Assembly: GCA_028711905.1 (NCBI GenBank) | Contig: JAQTRI010000050.1 | Span: 1-13,559, forward strand | Length of the DNA stretch: 13,559 bases | Direction of reading: 5' to 3' | Source of the DNA: Candidatus Wallbacteria bacterium | GTDB taxonomy: Bacteria; Muiribacteriota; JAQTZZ01 | In this document: in pieces, positions 1 through 7,593 of the stretch | Position numbering within the stretch: position 1 is the first letter of the stretch | Layout of the letters: every line of letters begins with the position of its first letter | Program-made: the position numbers and the translations under genes | The notes under the pieces: generated by a model | Seen by the model: the letters and a program-made list of their open reading frames with translations, nothing else | Database searches by the model: none | What the model was told of the DNA's origin: nothing

Positions 1-1
1 T

Positions 2-214
2 TCAACGCAATGGATCGAGCGGGTAAGCTGGAACGAATTGAAAGTTTTCATCAATATGAAGCGCGAAGTGATCAAGCGATCACCGAACTTCACCGAGGAA
101 TCTCTGCTCAGCCGAACTTATGAGACCAGCCTGCACAGCCACTATGGCCGCGAGAAATACTGGAGTGCCGAACCGGCTGAAAGAGAACATGAGGCTGAAG
201 TACAGCATCAATAA
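2..214 (+). CDS. PRC-barrel domain protein, C-terminal part (5' end outside window)
   Basis: An open frame enters from the left edge and ends at TAA (212-214), giving the last 70 residues of a protein. The visible text includes WIERVSWNELKVFINMKR, then SPNFTEESLLSRTYE and LHSHYGREKYW. This resembles the second half of bacterial PRC-barrel proteins, in which a W-x-x-x-VSW strand is followed by a 'SPEY...RDYE..L..HYGR.YW' tail. PRC-barrel domains are small beta-barrels found in ribosome maturation factor RimM, photosynthetic reaction centre H subunits and many uncharacterised stress-type proteins; the long-tailed kind seen here has no settled function. The call rests on remembered family resemblance of the tail only. 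The start and any N-terminal domain are not visible. A hairpin follows about 50 bases after the stop, so the gene probably ends its transcript there. Confidence 0.7.
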   Translation, partial: STQWIERVSWNELKVFINMKREVIKRSPNFTEESLLSRTYETSLHSHYGREKYWSAEPAEREHEAEVQHQ

Positions 215-265
215 CCGAACAGGCTCTTGTCTGCATAATTTTTCTGCTCAACCTGGAACGACAAC

Positions 266-305
266 ACCGCACCGGATTTTAAACCAGCCACGCATCCGGT
301 GCGGT
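266..305 (+). terminator. Hairpin, possible terminator after the PRC-barrel gene
   Basis: ACCGCACCGGAT (266-277) is exactly complementary to ATCCGGTGCGGT (294-305), giving a 12-bp GC-rich stem with a 16-base loop. The stem is followed by only three T residues and then CC, so it lacks a strong U tract. Its place between the PRC-barrel stop codon and the next promoter fits a terminator, but it could be another stem-loop element. Confidence 0.45.
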
Positions 306-357
306 TTCCTGTCTGAGCAGGACCGGACAGGGTCACCGGAAATTCAACCTGTATCCA

Positions 358-387
358 GTGACTGTTAGCCCCTGGATGCTGTATAAT
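358..387 (+). promoter_or_regulatory. Putative sigma70-type promoter for the aminotransferase-rsmB pair
   Basis: A perfect TATAAT lies at 382-387. GTGACT (358-363) matches four of six bases of TTGACA at an 18-base spacing. The -10 box is 26 bases before the aminotransferase ATG, so the 5' leader would be short. The purine-rich AGGGGGA at 404-410 serves as ribosome binding site, three bases before the ATG. The -35 match is modest. Confidence 0.45.
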
Positions 388-413
388 ATTGCCATCAACT
401 CTCAGGGGGAATC

Positions 414-1676
414 ATGAGCGAAAAGTTGAACCTGACCAATTCCCAGAAAATATACACTGAAGCTTTGGATTTCTGCCCGGGCGCGATCATGGGCATACGC
501 AAACCCTCCAACTTCGTGCCCGGAGAATACCCGATCTTCTTCAAGTCCGGCAAAGGCATGCGCATCTGGGATGTGGACGGCAACGAATATCTGGACTTTC
601 TTGCCTCTTACGGCCCGATCATCATCGGCCACCAGGAAGAGGAAATCGACAATGCTGTGATCGAAAAGATCCGCACAGACAGCTTCTGCTTCAACCTGGC
701 CCAGCCTCATCAAAACGAGCTTCTGCGCCTTTTGCAGAAGCATATCCCCTGTGCTGAAATGGGCGTGCTGGTCAAGACCGGGTCAGACGCCACATCCACC
801 GCCATCCGCATCGCGCGCGTGCACACCGGTCGCGACATGATCCTGCGCTGCGGCTACCACGGCTGGCACGACTGGTGCATTGCGGTCAAGAACGGCATCC
901 CGGCCAACTGCTACAAGGATGTCGACGGCTTCCACTACAATGATATCGATTCGCTGAAGAAAAAGCTCGAAGAATACAAAGGCAAGGTCGCGGCTGTCAT
1001 CACCACTCCTATCGGCCATGAACTCAACGAACCGATCCAGGAGCCTCAATCCGACTTCCTGAACAAGGTCAAGGAACTGGCTCACCAGCACGGAGCAGTG
1101 CTGATCTTTGACGAGATCCGCACAGGCTTCCGCATGAGCATGGGCGGAGCGCAGAAATATTATAAAGTCACCCCGGACATGGCAGTGTTCGGCAAGGCCA
1201 TGGCCAATGGCTACGCCATCTCGGCAGTTACCGGCAAGCGCGAAGTGATGATGTCTTTAGAGGACAAGCACGCCTTCATTTCCTCAACCTTCTTTTCCAA
1301 CAGCCTGGAAATGGTCGCCGCCATTGCCACCATCAAGTTCCTGGAGCGGGAAAAGGCCTTAGACGCAGTGTGGAAAAAGGGCGAAACCATCAAACAGCGC
1401 TCCATGGCAGCCATTGAAAAAACCGGGGTTAACGCCTTTTTCTCAGGCATTGTGCCTATGCCCTTCTTCACCTTCCCGAAAGATTCCGACGACCCGACCG
1501 ACAAGCGCTACCGTGACCGCAGAGTGCTGTTTTTCACCGAACTGGTGCGCAATGGCGTATTCATGCAGCCTTTCCACCACGGCTACATCGGTTACCGCCA
1601 CACTGACGCTGACATCGAACGGGCCTGCTCAGTAATCGAAGAAGCCTTTGCCGTTGTCGCCAAAGCCATACCTTGA
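414..1676 (+). CDS. Class III PLP-dependent aminotransferase, glutamate-1-semialdehyde aminomutase-like
   Basis: This 420-residue protein has the class III (ornithine/GSA aminotransferase) layout and roughly the length of HemL. Visible landmarks are the N-terminal strand IWDVDGNEYLDFLASYGP (51-68), a phosphate-binding type segment TGSDATSTAIRIAR (122-135), and GYHGWHDW (147-154), whose aromatic would stack on the cofactor. IFDEIRTGFR (231-240) carries the Asp233 that pairs with the pyridine nitrogen. FGKAMANG (259-266) carries Lys261, the Schiff-base lysine. GSA aminomutase makes 5-aminolevulinate for haem. The GYHGWHDW and GKAMANGYAISA variants are more like the diverged HemL-like enzymes that act on other amino or keto substrates, and no haem gene is nearby, so no gene name is given. 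A good ribosome site (AGGGGGA) and a nearby promoter support the ATG at 414. The stop overlaps the rsmB-like start. The fold and PLP use are near certain; the substrate is unknown. Confidence 0.88.
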   Translation: MSEKLNLTNSQKIYTEALDFCPGAIMGIRKPSNFVPGEYPIFFKSGKGMRIWDVDGNEYLDFLASYGPIIIGHQEEEIDNAVIEKIRTDSFCFNLAQPHQNELLRLLQKHIPCAEMGVLVKTGSDATSTAIRIARVHTGRDMILRCGYHGWHDWCIAVKNGIPANCYKDVDGFHYNDIDSLKKKLEEYKGKVAAVITTPIGHELNEPIQEPQSDFLNKVKELAHQHGAVLIFDEIRTGFRMSMGGAQKYYKVTPDMAVFGKAMANGYAISAVTGKREVMMSLEDKHAFISSTFFSNSLEMVAAIATIKFLEREKALDAVWKKGETIKQRSMAAIEKTGVNAFFSGIVPMPFFTFPKDSDDPTDKRYRDRRVLFFTELVRNGVFMQPFHHGYIGYRHTDADIERACSVIEEAFAVVAKAIP

Positions 1677-2839
1677 TCAGGAACGAACGGCTTGAAATCG
1701 AGGTGCTGAGGCGCCGTAATACGCTCCTGCATGTGCTGGAAAAGGTTTCAGGCGTACCTGAAAACCGTATCTCTGCGAAAGTTCTGCCCATCATGCTGCG
1801 GGCTGTCTGCGAGCATTACTTTCTGAAAACCGGTCATCCGGCGCAGATTGTTTCTCATGCTGTTACCTGCGCCAGAAAGATCTCCGCAGGATCGGCTTCT
1901 TTTGCCAATGCCGTACTGCGTAAGGCTTTATCCCATGATGACATCAGGTCTCTGCTTCCCGCTCCCGGCGAACCTGATCACTTGGAGCTTCTGTTATCTT
2001 TCCCGTCATGGATCGTCAATGAAGCCGGAAAAGTCTTTGCCGACCCGGGACAGTCCCTGGCGGCCCTGAACGAATCTCCACCCTTTACAATTCGTATGGT
2101 ATCGTCTGACCCTCAGGCAGAAGCAGAGTCTCTGACCGCCCGGGGTTTCACGCTGACACCAGCCTCACTGCCCAAGGCATTCCATGTCCAGGGCAGTGTC
2201 GATATCACTGGAACCCCTGAGTGGCGGAACGGAAAAATCTACATCCAGGACGAAGCCTCGATGCTGGTGGCTGATATAGCATCAAAGCTTCCGGGCCGTA
2301 AAATTCTCGACCTGTGCGCATCTCCTGGGGGCAAGATCACCTTGCTCTCGGAACTGCTGCCCGATTCTGTATGCACTGCCTCTGATCTTCCGGACCGGCT
2401 TGGGCTGCTGCGCGAGAATATCGGGCGCATGAAACTGCAAAACATCAAAGTTTGCAGCTCAAAAGAAGTGGCAGGACCCTTTGACATCATTCTGGTCGAT
2501 GCGCCCTGCTCGTCACTGGGAGTGATCCGGCGGCACCCGGGAATCAAATGGGAAAAGCGCCGCAATGATCTGGGGAACCTGTCACGAGTGCAGCTTATGC
2601 TTCTGGAGCAGGCAGTTTCCCTGCTTTCACCTGGAGGGCACATTGTATACAGCACCTGCACTTTTTCCCGGCTGGAAACAGTAAAAGTGGTGGAAAATCT
2701 ACTGTCAAAACACAGCGAACTGGAAGTAATTCCACTAAATCGGGATTTTCCGGACGGAACATTGACATTCCCGGGCCTGATTATGCCGGGATTTCAAGGC
2801 ATGGACTGCTTTTTCATCGCTGTGCTGAAAAAGCAGTAA
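1673..2839 (+). CDS. rsmB: 16S rRNA (cytosine-C5)-methyltransferase, RsmB/Sun type
   Basis: This 388-residue protein has two domains: an N-terminal NusB-like helical RNA-binding part (about 12-125, with the FANAVLRKAL helix typical of RsmB) and a C-terminal Rossmann methyltransferase of the NOL1/NOP2/Sun family. The SAM-binding motif is LDLCASPGGK (212-221). Motif IV is VDAPCS (275-280), with Cys279. STCTFSRLE (327-335) supplies the catalytic Cys329. The family ending, a GMDCFF-type strand, is also present. RsmB methylates one cytosine (C967 in E. coli) of 16S rRNA in the cytoplasm using SAM. The protein is somewhat shorter than E. coli RsmB. The start appears to be TTG at 1673, which overlaps the previous stop as TTGA and implies translational coupling. 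No ATG lies in frame before the NusB-like region; GTG at codon 11 is the alternative. No Shine-Dalgarno is obvious, which also points to coupling. Confidence 0.9.
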   Translation: MIRNERLEIEVLRRRNTLLHVLEKVSGVPENRISAKVLPIMLRAVCEHYFLKTGHPAQIVSHAVTCARKISAGSASFANAVLRKALSHDDIRSLLPAPGEPDHLELLLSFPSWIVNEAGKVFADPGQSLAALNESPPFTIRMVSSDPQAEAESLTARGFTLTPASLPKAFHVQGSVDITGTPEWRNGKIYIQDEASMLVADIASKLPGRKILDLCASPGGKITLLSELLPDSVCTASDLPDRLGLLRENIGRMKLQNIKVCSSKEVAGPFDIILVDAPCSSLGVIRRHPGIKWEKRRNDLGNLSRVQLMLLEQAVSLLSPGGHIVYSTCTFSRLETVKVVENLLSKHSELEVIPLNRDFPDGTLTFPGLIMPGFQGMDCFFIAVLKKQ

Positions 2840-2915
2840 TTCCTGTTCAATGCTTAGACACATGCAGACTCCCGCCAGGCTGCTCTAAACCGGGGTAAAA
2901 CGCATTCCTTCCCCA

Positions 2916-3037
2916 AGGTTGTTCAAAACAGCCGAGATGTGATGAACCGCGAAGATCGAGGTCCGCAGTTTACTACTCCGTAAATGAGGAACCGAGAGCC
3001 GAGCGGGGCAGCGCAGATTGGCCGTTTTCAACAACCT
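2916..3037. repeat. 122-base imperfect palindromic repeat (MITE-like or bidirectional terminator)
   Basis: The left arm AGGTTGTTCAAAACAGCC (2916-2933) and the right arm GGCCGTTTTCAACAACCT (3020-3037) are inverted copies matching at 16 of 18 positions. The interior can also fold imperfectly, around TTTAC (2969-2973) and GTAAA (2980-2984). The element fills most of the space between the convergent ends of rsmB and the minus-strand barrel operon. Its right arm reaches two bases of the barrel gene's TAG stop (3036-3038). Similar arms around compact palindromes occur as dispersed repeats in many bacterial genomes; that statement is from memory and was not searched here. Confidence 0.7.
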
Positions 3038-4574
3038 AAAACTTGTAGCCTAAGTTAAGCGCTACCTTCTGACTGTCCCAATGATTATCATCCTCATAAG
3101 TCAGATCGTAAATCATGCGCCTGTGCAGTCCGCGCAGCCCAATATTGTAGTTCCAGGCCCTTCCGATGTGATGCTGTTCCAGCTCAGCCATTAGAAACAG
3201 CGGAAAATTTTCCATGATCCTGCTCTCAAATGCCCACCCTGACAGCAGACGATATTCATGGTTGCGCATCTGGTATTTGATGTTAGACAGAAACTGGGTT
3301 CTTGACCACTTGCGGAAGCGAAACGAACCGGCGAAATAAACAGAAGCCCGGTGCCCGAGTTCTTCTTCCCCGAAAAAGACACGCATCTCTCCGCCCCAGA
3401 GATAGCGGAAGCGGTCATAATTCTTCTGATCACTGTTCAGTCGTACCCGGCCGCCAAGAAGCAGGGAATTATGAGAGTTATAATATCCGTCCATACCCCG
3501 TTCGAGAAAATCTGTGCTGAAATACAGGCTGTATCTGTCATCGCGGGAATAAACCCCGCTCAAATAATCGATGCCCCCGTTCTGTCCTCCGCTGTTCAAT
3601 TGGAGATTGGCCTCTCCGATCCAGCGCTCCTGAGGAATGTCGGCGCAGTAAAGATTGACCAAGCGCAACCCCCTGGAAGGAGAAAGACAGTCCAGCACGG
3701 GTTCCCTCGGTGCCATGATCTCAGCCAGCCTCCTGCGCCAGCTCGACTTCCTGATCACAGGATCATAATCGCTTTTCATTCTCCGTTCTTTAACGATCTC
3801 GTAGAATGTTTTTTTCTGGGATTCAATGTCAGGATCATTAGTGAATTCATCTCCACGCGATGAGTGCGTCATCAGTCTCTCATCTTCACGGAACTGCTGC
3901 TGAGGTTCCTCTTCCCGTGCGTCAGAAACAGGACCCTTTTTCCGAAAGGTCTCGCTGGTTGCGGATACATCGGTCCTGCTCCGGCTGTCCGGCTCAAGTA
4001 CCGGCTCAGCTCCTGATTTTGTGACTCGGACAACTTCGACATCCGCCTCCCTGTCATCAGTCATAAAACTCTGCATCTGCTGCTTGACCCTTTCCCTGTC
4101 CGCCAGGGCGCGATCACGCAGCTCTCTTCCCCCTTCACTCATGCTTTTTTCCAGGAGATCGAACTGCTGCTCCAGATAGTCAAGGTCAATGCTGTAGTCT
4201 CGCAACTCCCGGGCCAGAAACCTCGATAAATCCCGCATTTCAGGCAGAGCAGAACGCAATTCCCAGAACAGGGGCTGCTGTTCAAAACCAGGCACATTGA
4301 GACTGACAATCGAATTATCAATCAGAATCGTGGCCAGAATTCTGCCCATCTCTTCCTTAGACACCTTTTCTCTGCCGTCCATGAGATGGTCGAAATTCCT
4401 GACACCCGCCACTTTGATCAGATTCCGTAACTGCTCACAGGACGGGTGCTCCCTGGGCACCATTCCCTGCAGCAGAATAATAGCGAACATGAGAATCACA
4501 ACAAAACAGGAAACGGCCTTACGCCGCAAATTGCTGCTGTCTAAACTCTGTAAGATCATCTCAAAAAATCTCAT
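3036..4574 (-). CDS. SLH-like, coiled-coil, outer-membrane beta-barrel protein (long paralogue)
   Basis: This is a 512-residue envelope protein. A hydrophobic stretch at 22-37 follows a basic N-terminus and looks like a signal sequence. Residues 42-85 (HPSCEQLRNLI..., then SKEEMGRILATIL) resemble an S-layer homology motif ('H.ay..l..L...gi..........t.aEma..la..L'). A helical heptad-like stretch (105-170) and a long charged low-complexity linker (about 172-290, many E, R, S, D) follow. The C-terminal domain (303-512) has alternating hydrophobic and aromatic strands and ends in Phe, as outer-membrane barrels do. It is clearly paralogous to the gene at 5366-6583 over both ends (shared RW, HNSLL/ILGG, YEDDN segments); the linker is the main extra part. 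In OmpM/Slp-type proteins SLH domains bind the cell wall while the barrel sits in the outer membrane; this job is inferred. GGAGAG eight bases before the ATG at 4574 supports that start, giving a 14-base overlap with the upstream gene. Confidence 0.75.
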   Translation of the reverse strand: MRFFEMILQSLDSSNLRRKAVSCFVVILMFAIILLQGMVPREHPSCEQLRNLIKVAGVRNFDHLMDGREKVSKEEMGRILATILIDNSIVSLNVPGFEQQPLFWELRSALPEMRDLSRFLARELRDYSIDLDYLEQQFDLLEKSMSEGGRELRDRALADRERVKQQMQSFMTDDREADVEVVRVTKSGAEPVLEPDSRSRTDVSATSETFRKKGPVSDAREEEPQQQFREDERLMTHSSRGDEFTNDPDIESQKKTFYEIVKERRMKSDYDPVIRKSSWRRRLAEIMAPREPVLDCLSPSRGLRLVNLYCADIPQERWIGEANLQLNSGGQNGGIDYLSGVYSRDDRYSLYFSTDFLERGMDGYYNSHNSLLLGGRVRLNSDQKNYDRFRYLWGGEMRVFFGEEELGHRASVYFAGSFRFRKWSRTQFLSNIKYQMRNHEYRLLSGWAFESRIMENFPLFLMAELEQHHIGRAWNYNIGLRGLHRRMIYDLTYEDDNHWDSQKVALNLGYKF

Positions 4575-5364
4575 CTAAAGAACTCTCCAGAAGCGGCATT
4601 CCAGCACCAAAAGCCAGACATGCCACGCGGCTGTCACGGCTGTGTCCGGACAAAGCATAGGCCACAGTGGCAAGAAGCGGCCAGTCCCAGCCGCGGACAC
4701 TCAGGCGGCGCCTTGTTTTTACCCGTGCCGCTCCTTCCAGAACATCTGTAGAGCGTACCAGTCCGGTATGGGTGGAAATGCTGCGCAGCTGCACCTTGTG
4801 CTTGGCCATCAGATAATAATGGTCCACAAACATCGTATGAAATTTGTAACTTTCAATGTGGCTTCCCATTTCGCTGCCGATCAGCAGGGTATCGATGTCC
4901 AGTTTCTGCCCGACCGTTTTGACGAAATTCTCGTCCAGGTCCCATTTTTCCTGGTAGTTACCGGTTGTTTCCACAACATTGAATCCTGATGCCCGCAACT
5001 TGTTGATCAGCAGATCCTCCAGAGTCACAGCCGAGTTTCCGCGCATGCCAAATGAACCGCCTGTGCGATCCGCAGTTGTCAGCATGGTCCAGGAATCCGA
5101 TTTTTCCGGCTGCAGAGTCAGAGAACGGTCTGAGGTGCGCATAACATACACCCCGACATTACCGCACCCTTTCAGAGAACCGATGCGGTCCACCTCATCC
5201 AGGGCCAGCACCCATGATCTGAGGCTCAGGTCCATGGCATTGCGTCCGGACAGGATATTGTCGAAACTGTTGTATCTGGCGCGACAAAAAACTTGTTTTC
5301 CAAGACAGAAAAACAGCAGGAACGCCAGCAGAAACGATGCGATCCTTAGCCTGCTCAAAGCCAT
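4561..5364 (-). CDS. Secreted CsgG/LpoB/FlgO-like protein
   Basis: This 267-residue protein is counted from the ATG at 5364; the frame is open 21 codons further upstream, inside the preceding gene. The chosen start is followed directly by a signal peptide (MALSRLRIASFLLAFLLFFC) and lies one base after the upstream gene's stop (TGACATG). Residues 113-210 follow the pattern of the CsgG/LpoB/FlgO superfamily: a helix LEDLLINKLRASGFNVVE (115-132), a helix VKTVGQKLDID (148-158), a strand TLLIGSEMGSH (159-169), then a strand VQLRSISTHTGLVRSTDV (191-208). These domains form periplasmic or outer-membrane-associated parts of secretion or cell-wall assemblies. No classical lipobox is seen (LFFC lacks the small residues before Cys). 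The gene lies between two paralogous SLH-like barrel genes and is tightly coupled to both, so a shared envelope role is inferred. Superfamily confidence is moderate and the exact function is unknown. Confidence 0.65.
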   Translation of the reverse strand: MALSRLRIASFLLAFLLFFCLGKQVFCRARYNSFDNILSGRNAMDLSLRSWVLALDEVDRIGSLKGCGNVGVYVMRTSDRSLTLQPEKSDSWTMLTTADRTGGSFGMRGNSAVTLEDLLINKLRASGFNVVETTGNYQEKWDLDENFVKTVGQKLDIDTLLIGSEMGSHIESYKFHTMFVDHYYLMAKHKVQLRSISTHTGLVRSTDVLEGAARVKTRRRLSVRGWDWPLLATVAYALSGHSRDSRVACLAFGAGMPLLESSLDEIF

Positions 5365-5365
5365 G

Positions 5366-6583
5366 TCAGAACCGCCAGAGGGCGCCGAGTTCGATCTTCT
5401 GTCGCTGGAATTCATTGTCGTCCTCATAAATCATGTCATACACCAGCCTTTTTCGCGTCACTCTGAACCCCAGATTGAGGAGCCAGTGATTAGCCTCATA
5501 CTTTTTGACAGCCTCGGCCACGAAAAAAAGCGGGAAATCGCGCACCTGGGTTTCGTATCCGATGGATGGAAGAAACTTATTGCTGTGGTTACGGTTCTCG
5601 AATGTGCAATTGGTCACAACTTGTGTGCCTTTCCATTTTCTGGCCCGATAAGCGCCTGACAGATAAACACGGGCGACATCCTCGAAACTGGAGTCCAGGT
5701 AAAAGTGCTTCCATTCGCCGCCAAGCGCGAATTTGAAAGGATTGCGCTCATACTTTGTCAGTTGGACCTTGCCGCCGGCCAGAATCGAATTGTGCGGTTT
5801 GTAGAATCCGTTGTTTTCCTGCTCGAGGTAACCGCTGTAAAGGTACATCATGGTCCTGGTGCTGGTGGTGATCAGCATGCCGAAACGGTCCGTGCCGAAA
5901 ACAGTGGAATCTGCCTCCCGGTCCTGTTCCTTTCTGATGGAAAAATGCGTGTCGATCATCCAGCGCTGGTCAGGGACATCTGCGTTATGAATATCAGCGA
6001 CACGGATCGATCCGCTCGGCGAATATCGCCCCTTCTCAGGATAAACCTTTTCCTTGCCCAGCCTGAGCTTGATATCCTCGATGCGTTCGGCCCGCTCTTC
6101 GATCAATTTCTGCTTGAAATCCTCAGCAGTCTCTGCTTCAGGCACTACCGGAGGCAGAGGGGATTCCTTCATCAGGGCCGGGGCTTCAGTTCCCCATCTT
6201 TCCAGGCGGTCGTATTCGCTCATCAGAAAATCATACCCGATATTGTAATCAGTCAGTTCCTTGCGCAGAAAATCGGTAAGCTCACGCAGCTCAGGCTCGC
6301 ACCCTTTCAAGCGGTGAAACAGCGGCAGCCTGGATTCCTCAGGCGCGTCCAGTTCGATGTATGACTGGTTGATAAGGATCTGCGCGAAGGCTTGAGCCAT
6401 TTCAGCTGTGGTCATACCGCTTTTGACCTGCAGATATTTTTCCAGGTCAGGGATATGCGAGGCTTTGATCAGCCTGTGCAGTTCCTTATATGCGGGATGC
6501 AGAGCCGGAACTTCCTCTGACAGCGCAAGCATCGCAGACATGAGCATCAGAACAAAGAAAAAGACGCGTTTCGCGTTCATCAA
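5366..6583 (-). CDS. SLH-like, outer-membrane beta-barrel protein (short paralogue)
   Basis: This is a 405-residue protein and the first gene of a three-gene minus-strand operon. It has a signal peptide (1-22, probable cut after ALS). An SLH-like segment at 29-71 starts HPAYKELHRLIKASHIPD and includes MTTAEMAQAFAQIL, the closest match to the S-layer homology consensus in this window. A second helical segment spans 85-130. A charged coiled-coil-like stretch lies at 150-180 (AEDFKQKLIEERAERIEDIK). The C-terminal barrel-like domain (195-405) ends WRF. Shared blocks with the 3036-4574 product include ADVPDQRW, PHNSILAGGKV, RKW, RDFPLFFVAE and VYDMIYEDDN, spread along the whole barrel. The architecture parallels OmpM-type proteins that hold the outer membrane to the cell wall. 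The start may be either of two adjacent ATGs (6583 or 6580); no strong ribosome site was seen. Confidence 0.78.
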   Translation of the reverse strand: MMNAKRVFFFVLMLMSAMLALSEEVPALHPAYKELHRLIKASHIPDLEKYLQVKSGMTTAEMAQAFAQILINQSYIELDAPEESRLPLFHRLKGCEPELRELTDFLRKELTDYNIGYDFLMSEYDRLERWGTEAPALMKESPLPPVVPEAETAEDFKQKLIEERAERIEDIKLRLGKEKVYPEKGRYSPSGSIRVADIHNADVPDQRWMIDTHFSIRKEQDREADSTVFGTDRFGMLITTSTRTMMYLYSGYLEQENNGFYKPHNSILAGGKVQLTKYERNPFKFALGGEWKHFYLDSSFEDVARVYLSGAYRARKWKGTQVVTNCTFENRNHSNKFLPSIGYETQVRDFPLFFVAEAVKKYEANHWLLNLGFRVTRKRLVYDMIYEDDNEFQRQKIELGALWRF

Positions 6584-6668
6584 TATGACTATCGGATTTT
6601 CCCCGCATTTCCTTATTCACCACCCTTCATTTGTCTTTATCCTGCATTCATGCAAAATGTACAGTGCC

Positions 6669-7271
6669 ATGAATAAACTGCTGACACTGGCAATTCTGGC
6701 TCTTTCGCTGCAGCTTGGCGCACGCGAAAGCCTGCTTTACCACAATTATGAGGACCACTTCACCTTTTCCCTGTCTTTTCTCAATTATCATCCTGATGAA
6801 GCCCGCACCCTGGACGGAACGCAAATCAGCGGTCTTTTGACCACAGGCTCTTTCGGATTTTTCACCACTTCCCGGTGCCGGATGGAGATGAGCTACGGCA
6901 GATTCGATGAAAACTGCGAAGGACACAAAGCTGAAGTAAACCCGTTTCTCCTGGAATGGACTTTTTACCAGAATCTCAGCCACAACTGGAAGTACCATTA
7001 CGGCTGCGGGATCGGATCATTCCGCTTCGCTTTCCAGCCCATGCCTGCCGGTCCCATGTACAGCCATACTGACATGGGATTTTCGATCAAGACTGGACTG
7101 ACTTATCTGATCAGCGAAAACTTTTTCATGTCTTTAGACGGTGAATTTCTCGGTGCTGAATGCTACGATCTGATCCCGCCGGGAATAGTGCTGCCGCCAC
7201 AGTTGCACTCCAGAAATCTGAAAATCTCAGACACAACTTTTGGTATTTCGATGAATTTCGCGTGGAAATGA
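6669..7271 (+). CDS. Small outer-membrane beta-barrel protein
   Basis: This 200-residue protein starts at an ATG (6669) that begins a clear signal peptide, MNKLLTLAILALSLQLGA. The frame is open much further upstream, but that part lies antisense to the neighbouring gene and has no secretion signal. The mature part is a series of amphipathic strands rich in F, Y and G (FTFSLSFLNYH, GSFGFFTTSRC, FLLEWTFYQNL, WKYHYGCGIGSFRFAF, FSIKTGLTYLI, FFMSLDGEFLG) and ends with the strand TTFGISMNFAWK. This pattern and length fit eight-stranded outer-membrane barrels of the OmpW/PagL-like general type. No specific family was recognised. It is divergent from the SLH-like barrel operon across an 85-base gap that must hold both promoters, though none stands out. 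The stop is eight bases before an IS256-family remnant. Confidence 0.68.
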   Translation: MNKLLTLAILALSLQLGARESLLYHNYEDHFTFSLSFLNYHPDEARTLDGTQISGLLTTGSFGFFTTSRCRMEMSYGRFDENCEGHKAEVNPFLLEWTFYQNLSHNWKYHYGCGIGSFRFAFQPMPAGPMYSHTDMGFSIKTGLTYLISENFFMSLDGEFLGAECYDLIPPGIVLPPQLHSRNLKISDTTFGISMNFAWK

Positions 7272-7279
7272 TCTTTGGC

Positions 7280-7305
7280 GAGAGTGTAACATAATTGGTG
7301 TAAAC
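7280..7305 (+). repeat. Left terminal inverted repeat of the IS256-family remnant
   Basis: This begins GAGAGTGT and ends TTGGTGTAAAC, and it is the inverted counterpart of 7594-7619. It starts eight bases after the stop of the small outer-membrane protein gene. Confidence 0.85.
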
Positions 7306-7326
7306 CTCCAAAAGTGATTAAACTGA

Positions 7327-7593
7327 AGGGAAAGCCTCTCCAAAATCTACAAGTACACCGGCGTCATCCGCACCATGATTTACACGACCAATCCGATTGA
7401 AAGCCTGAACCGACAATTCAGAAAAACCACGAAGATCAAAACTCAATTTCCGACTGATGCCGCTGCTATGAAGATGCTCTATCTGACCGTTGTGAGGATG
7501 CAGGAAAAATGGAACTCGCGGGTGAAAAATTGGGGCCAGATTATTGCCCAGCTATCCATACATTTTGAGGACAGGGTTGCGAGGTACTTGTGA
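7327..7593 (+). pseudogene. IS256-family transposase, C-terminal remnant
   Basis: After an in-frame stop (7324-7326) the open frame reads to TGA at 7591-7593. It contains IYTTNPIESLNRQFRKTTK and then FPTDAAAMKMLYL, the signature C-terminal region of IS256-family (Mutator-like, DDE) transposases, followed by the usual KW..R.KNWGQIIAQLSIHFEDR tail. The segment 'YTTNPIE' normally follows the helical insertion and contains the catalytic Glu of the DDE triad. The two Asp residues and the N-terminal DNA-binding part are absent. About 88 residues remain of a protein normally around 400, so the gene is dead. The stop codon lies directly before the right terminal repeat, as in intact family members. 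Confidence 0.9.

Noticed and set aside
120..368. 82-codon plus-strand frame across the PRC-barrel end and the hairpin
   Set aside because: It overlaps the PRC-barrel coding tail in another frame and runs through the hairpin; its protein shows no family features.
414..1676. Naming the aminotransferase hemL
   Set aside because: The active-site context differs from the HemL pattern I know and no haem genes are nearby, so only the family is given.
4561..5364. Lipoprotein signal in the CsgG/LpoB-like protein
   Set aside because: The candidate cysteines (LFFC, QVFC) do not follow the small-residue lipobox pattern.
4979..5659. Long plus-strand frames antisense to the barrel operon (also 3351-3863 and 5705-6364)
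   Set aside because: The minus-strand genes have signal peptides, paralogy and tight operon junctions; the antisense frames have none of these.
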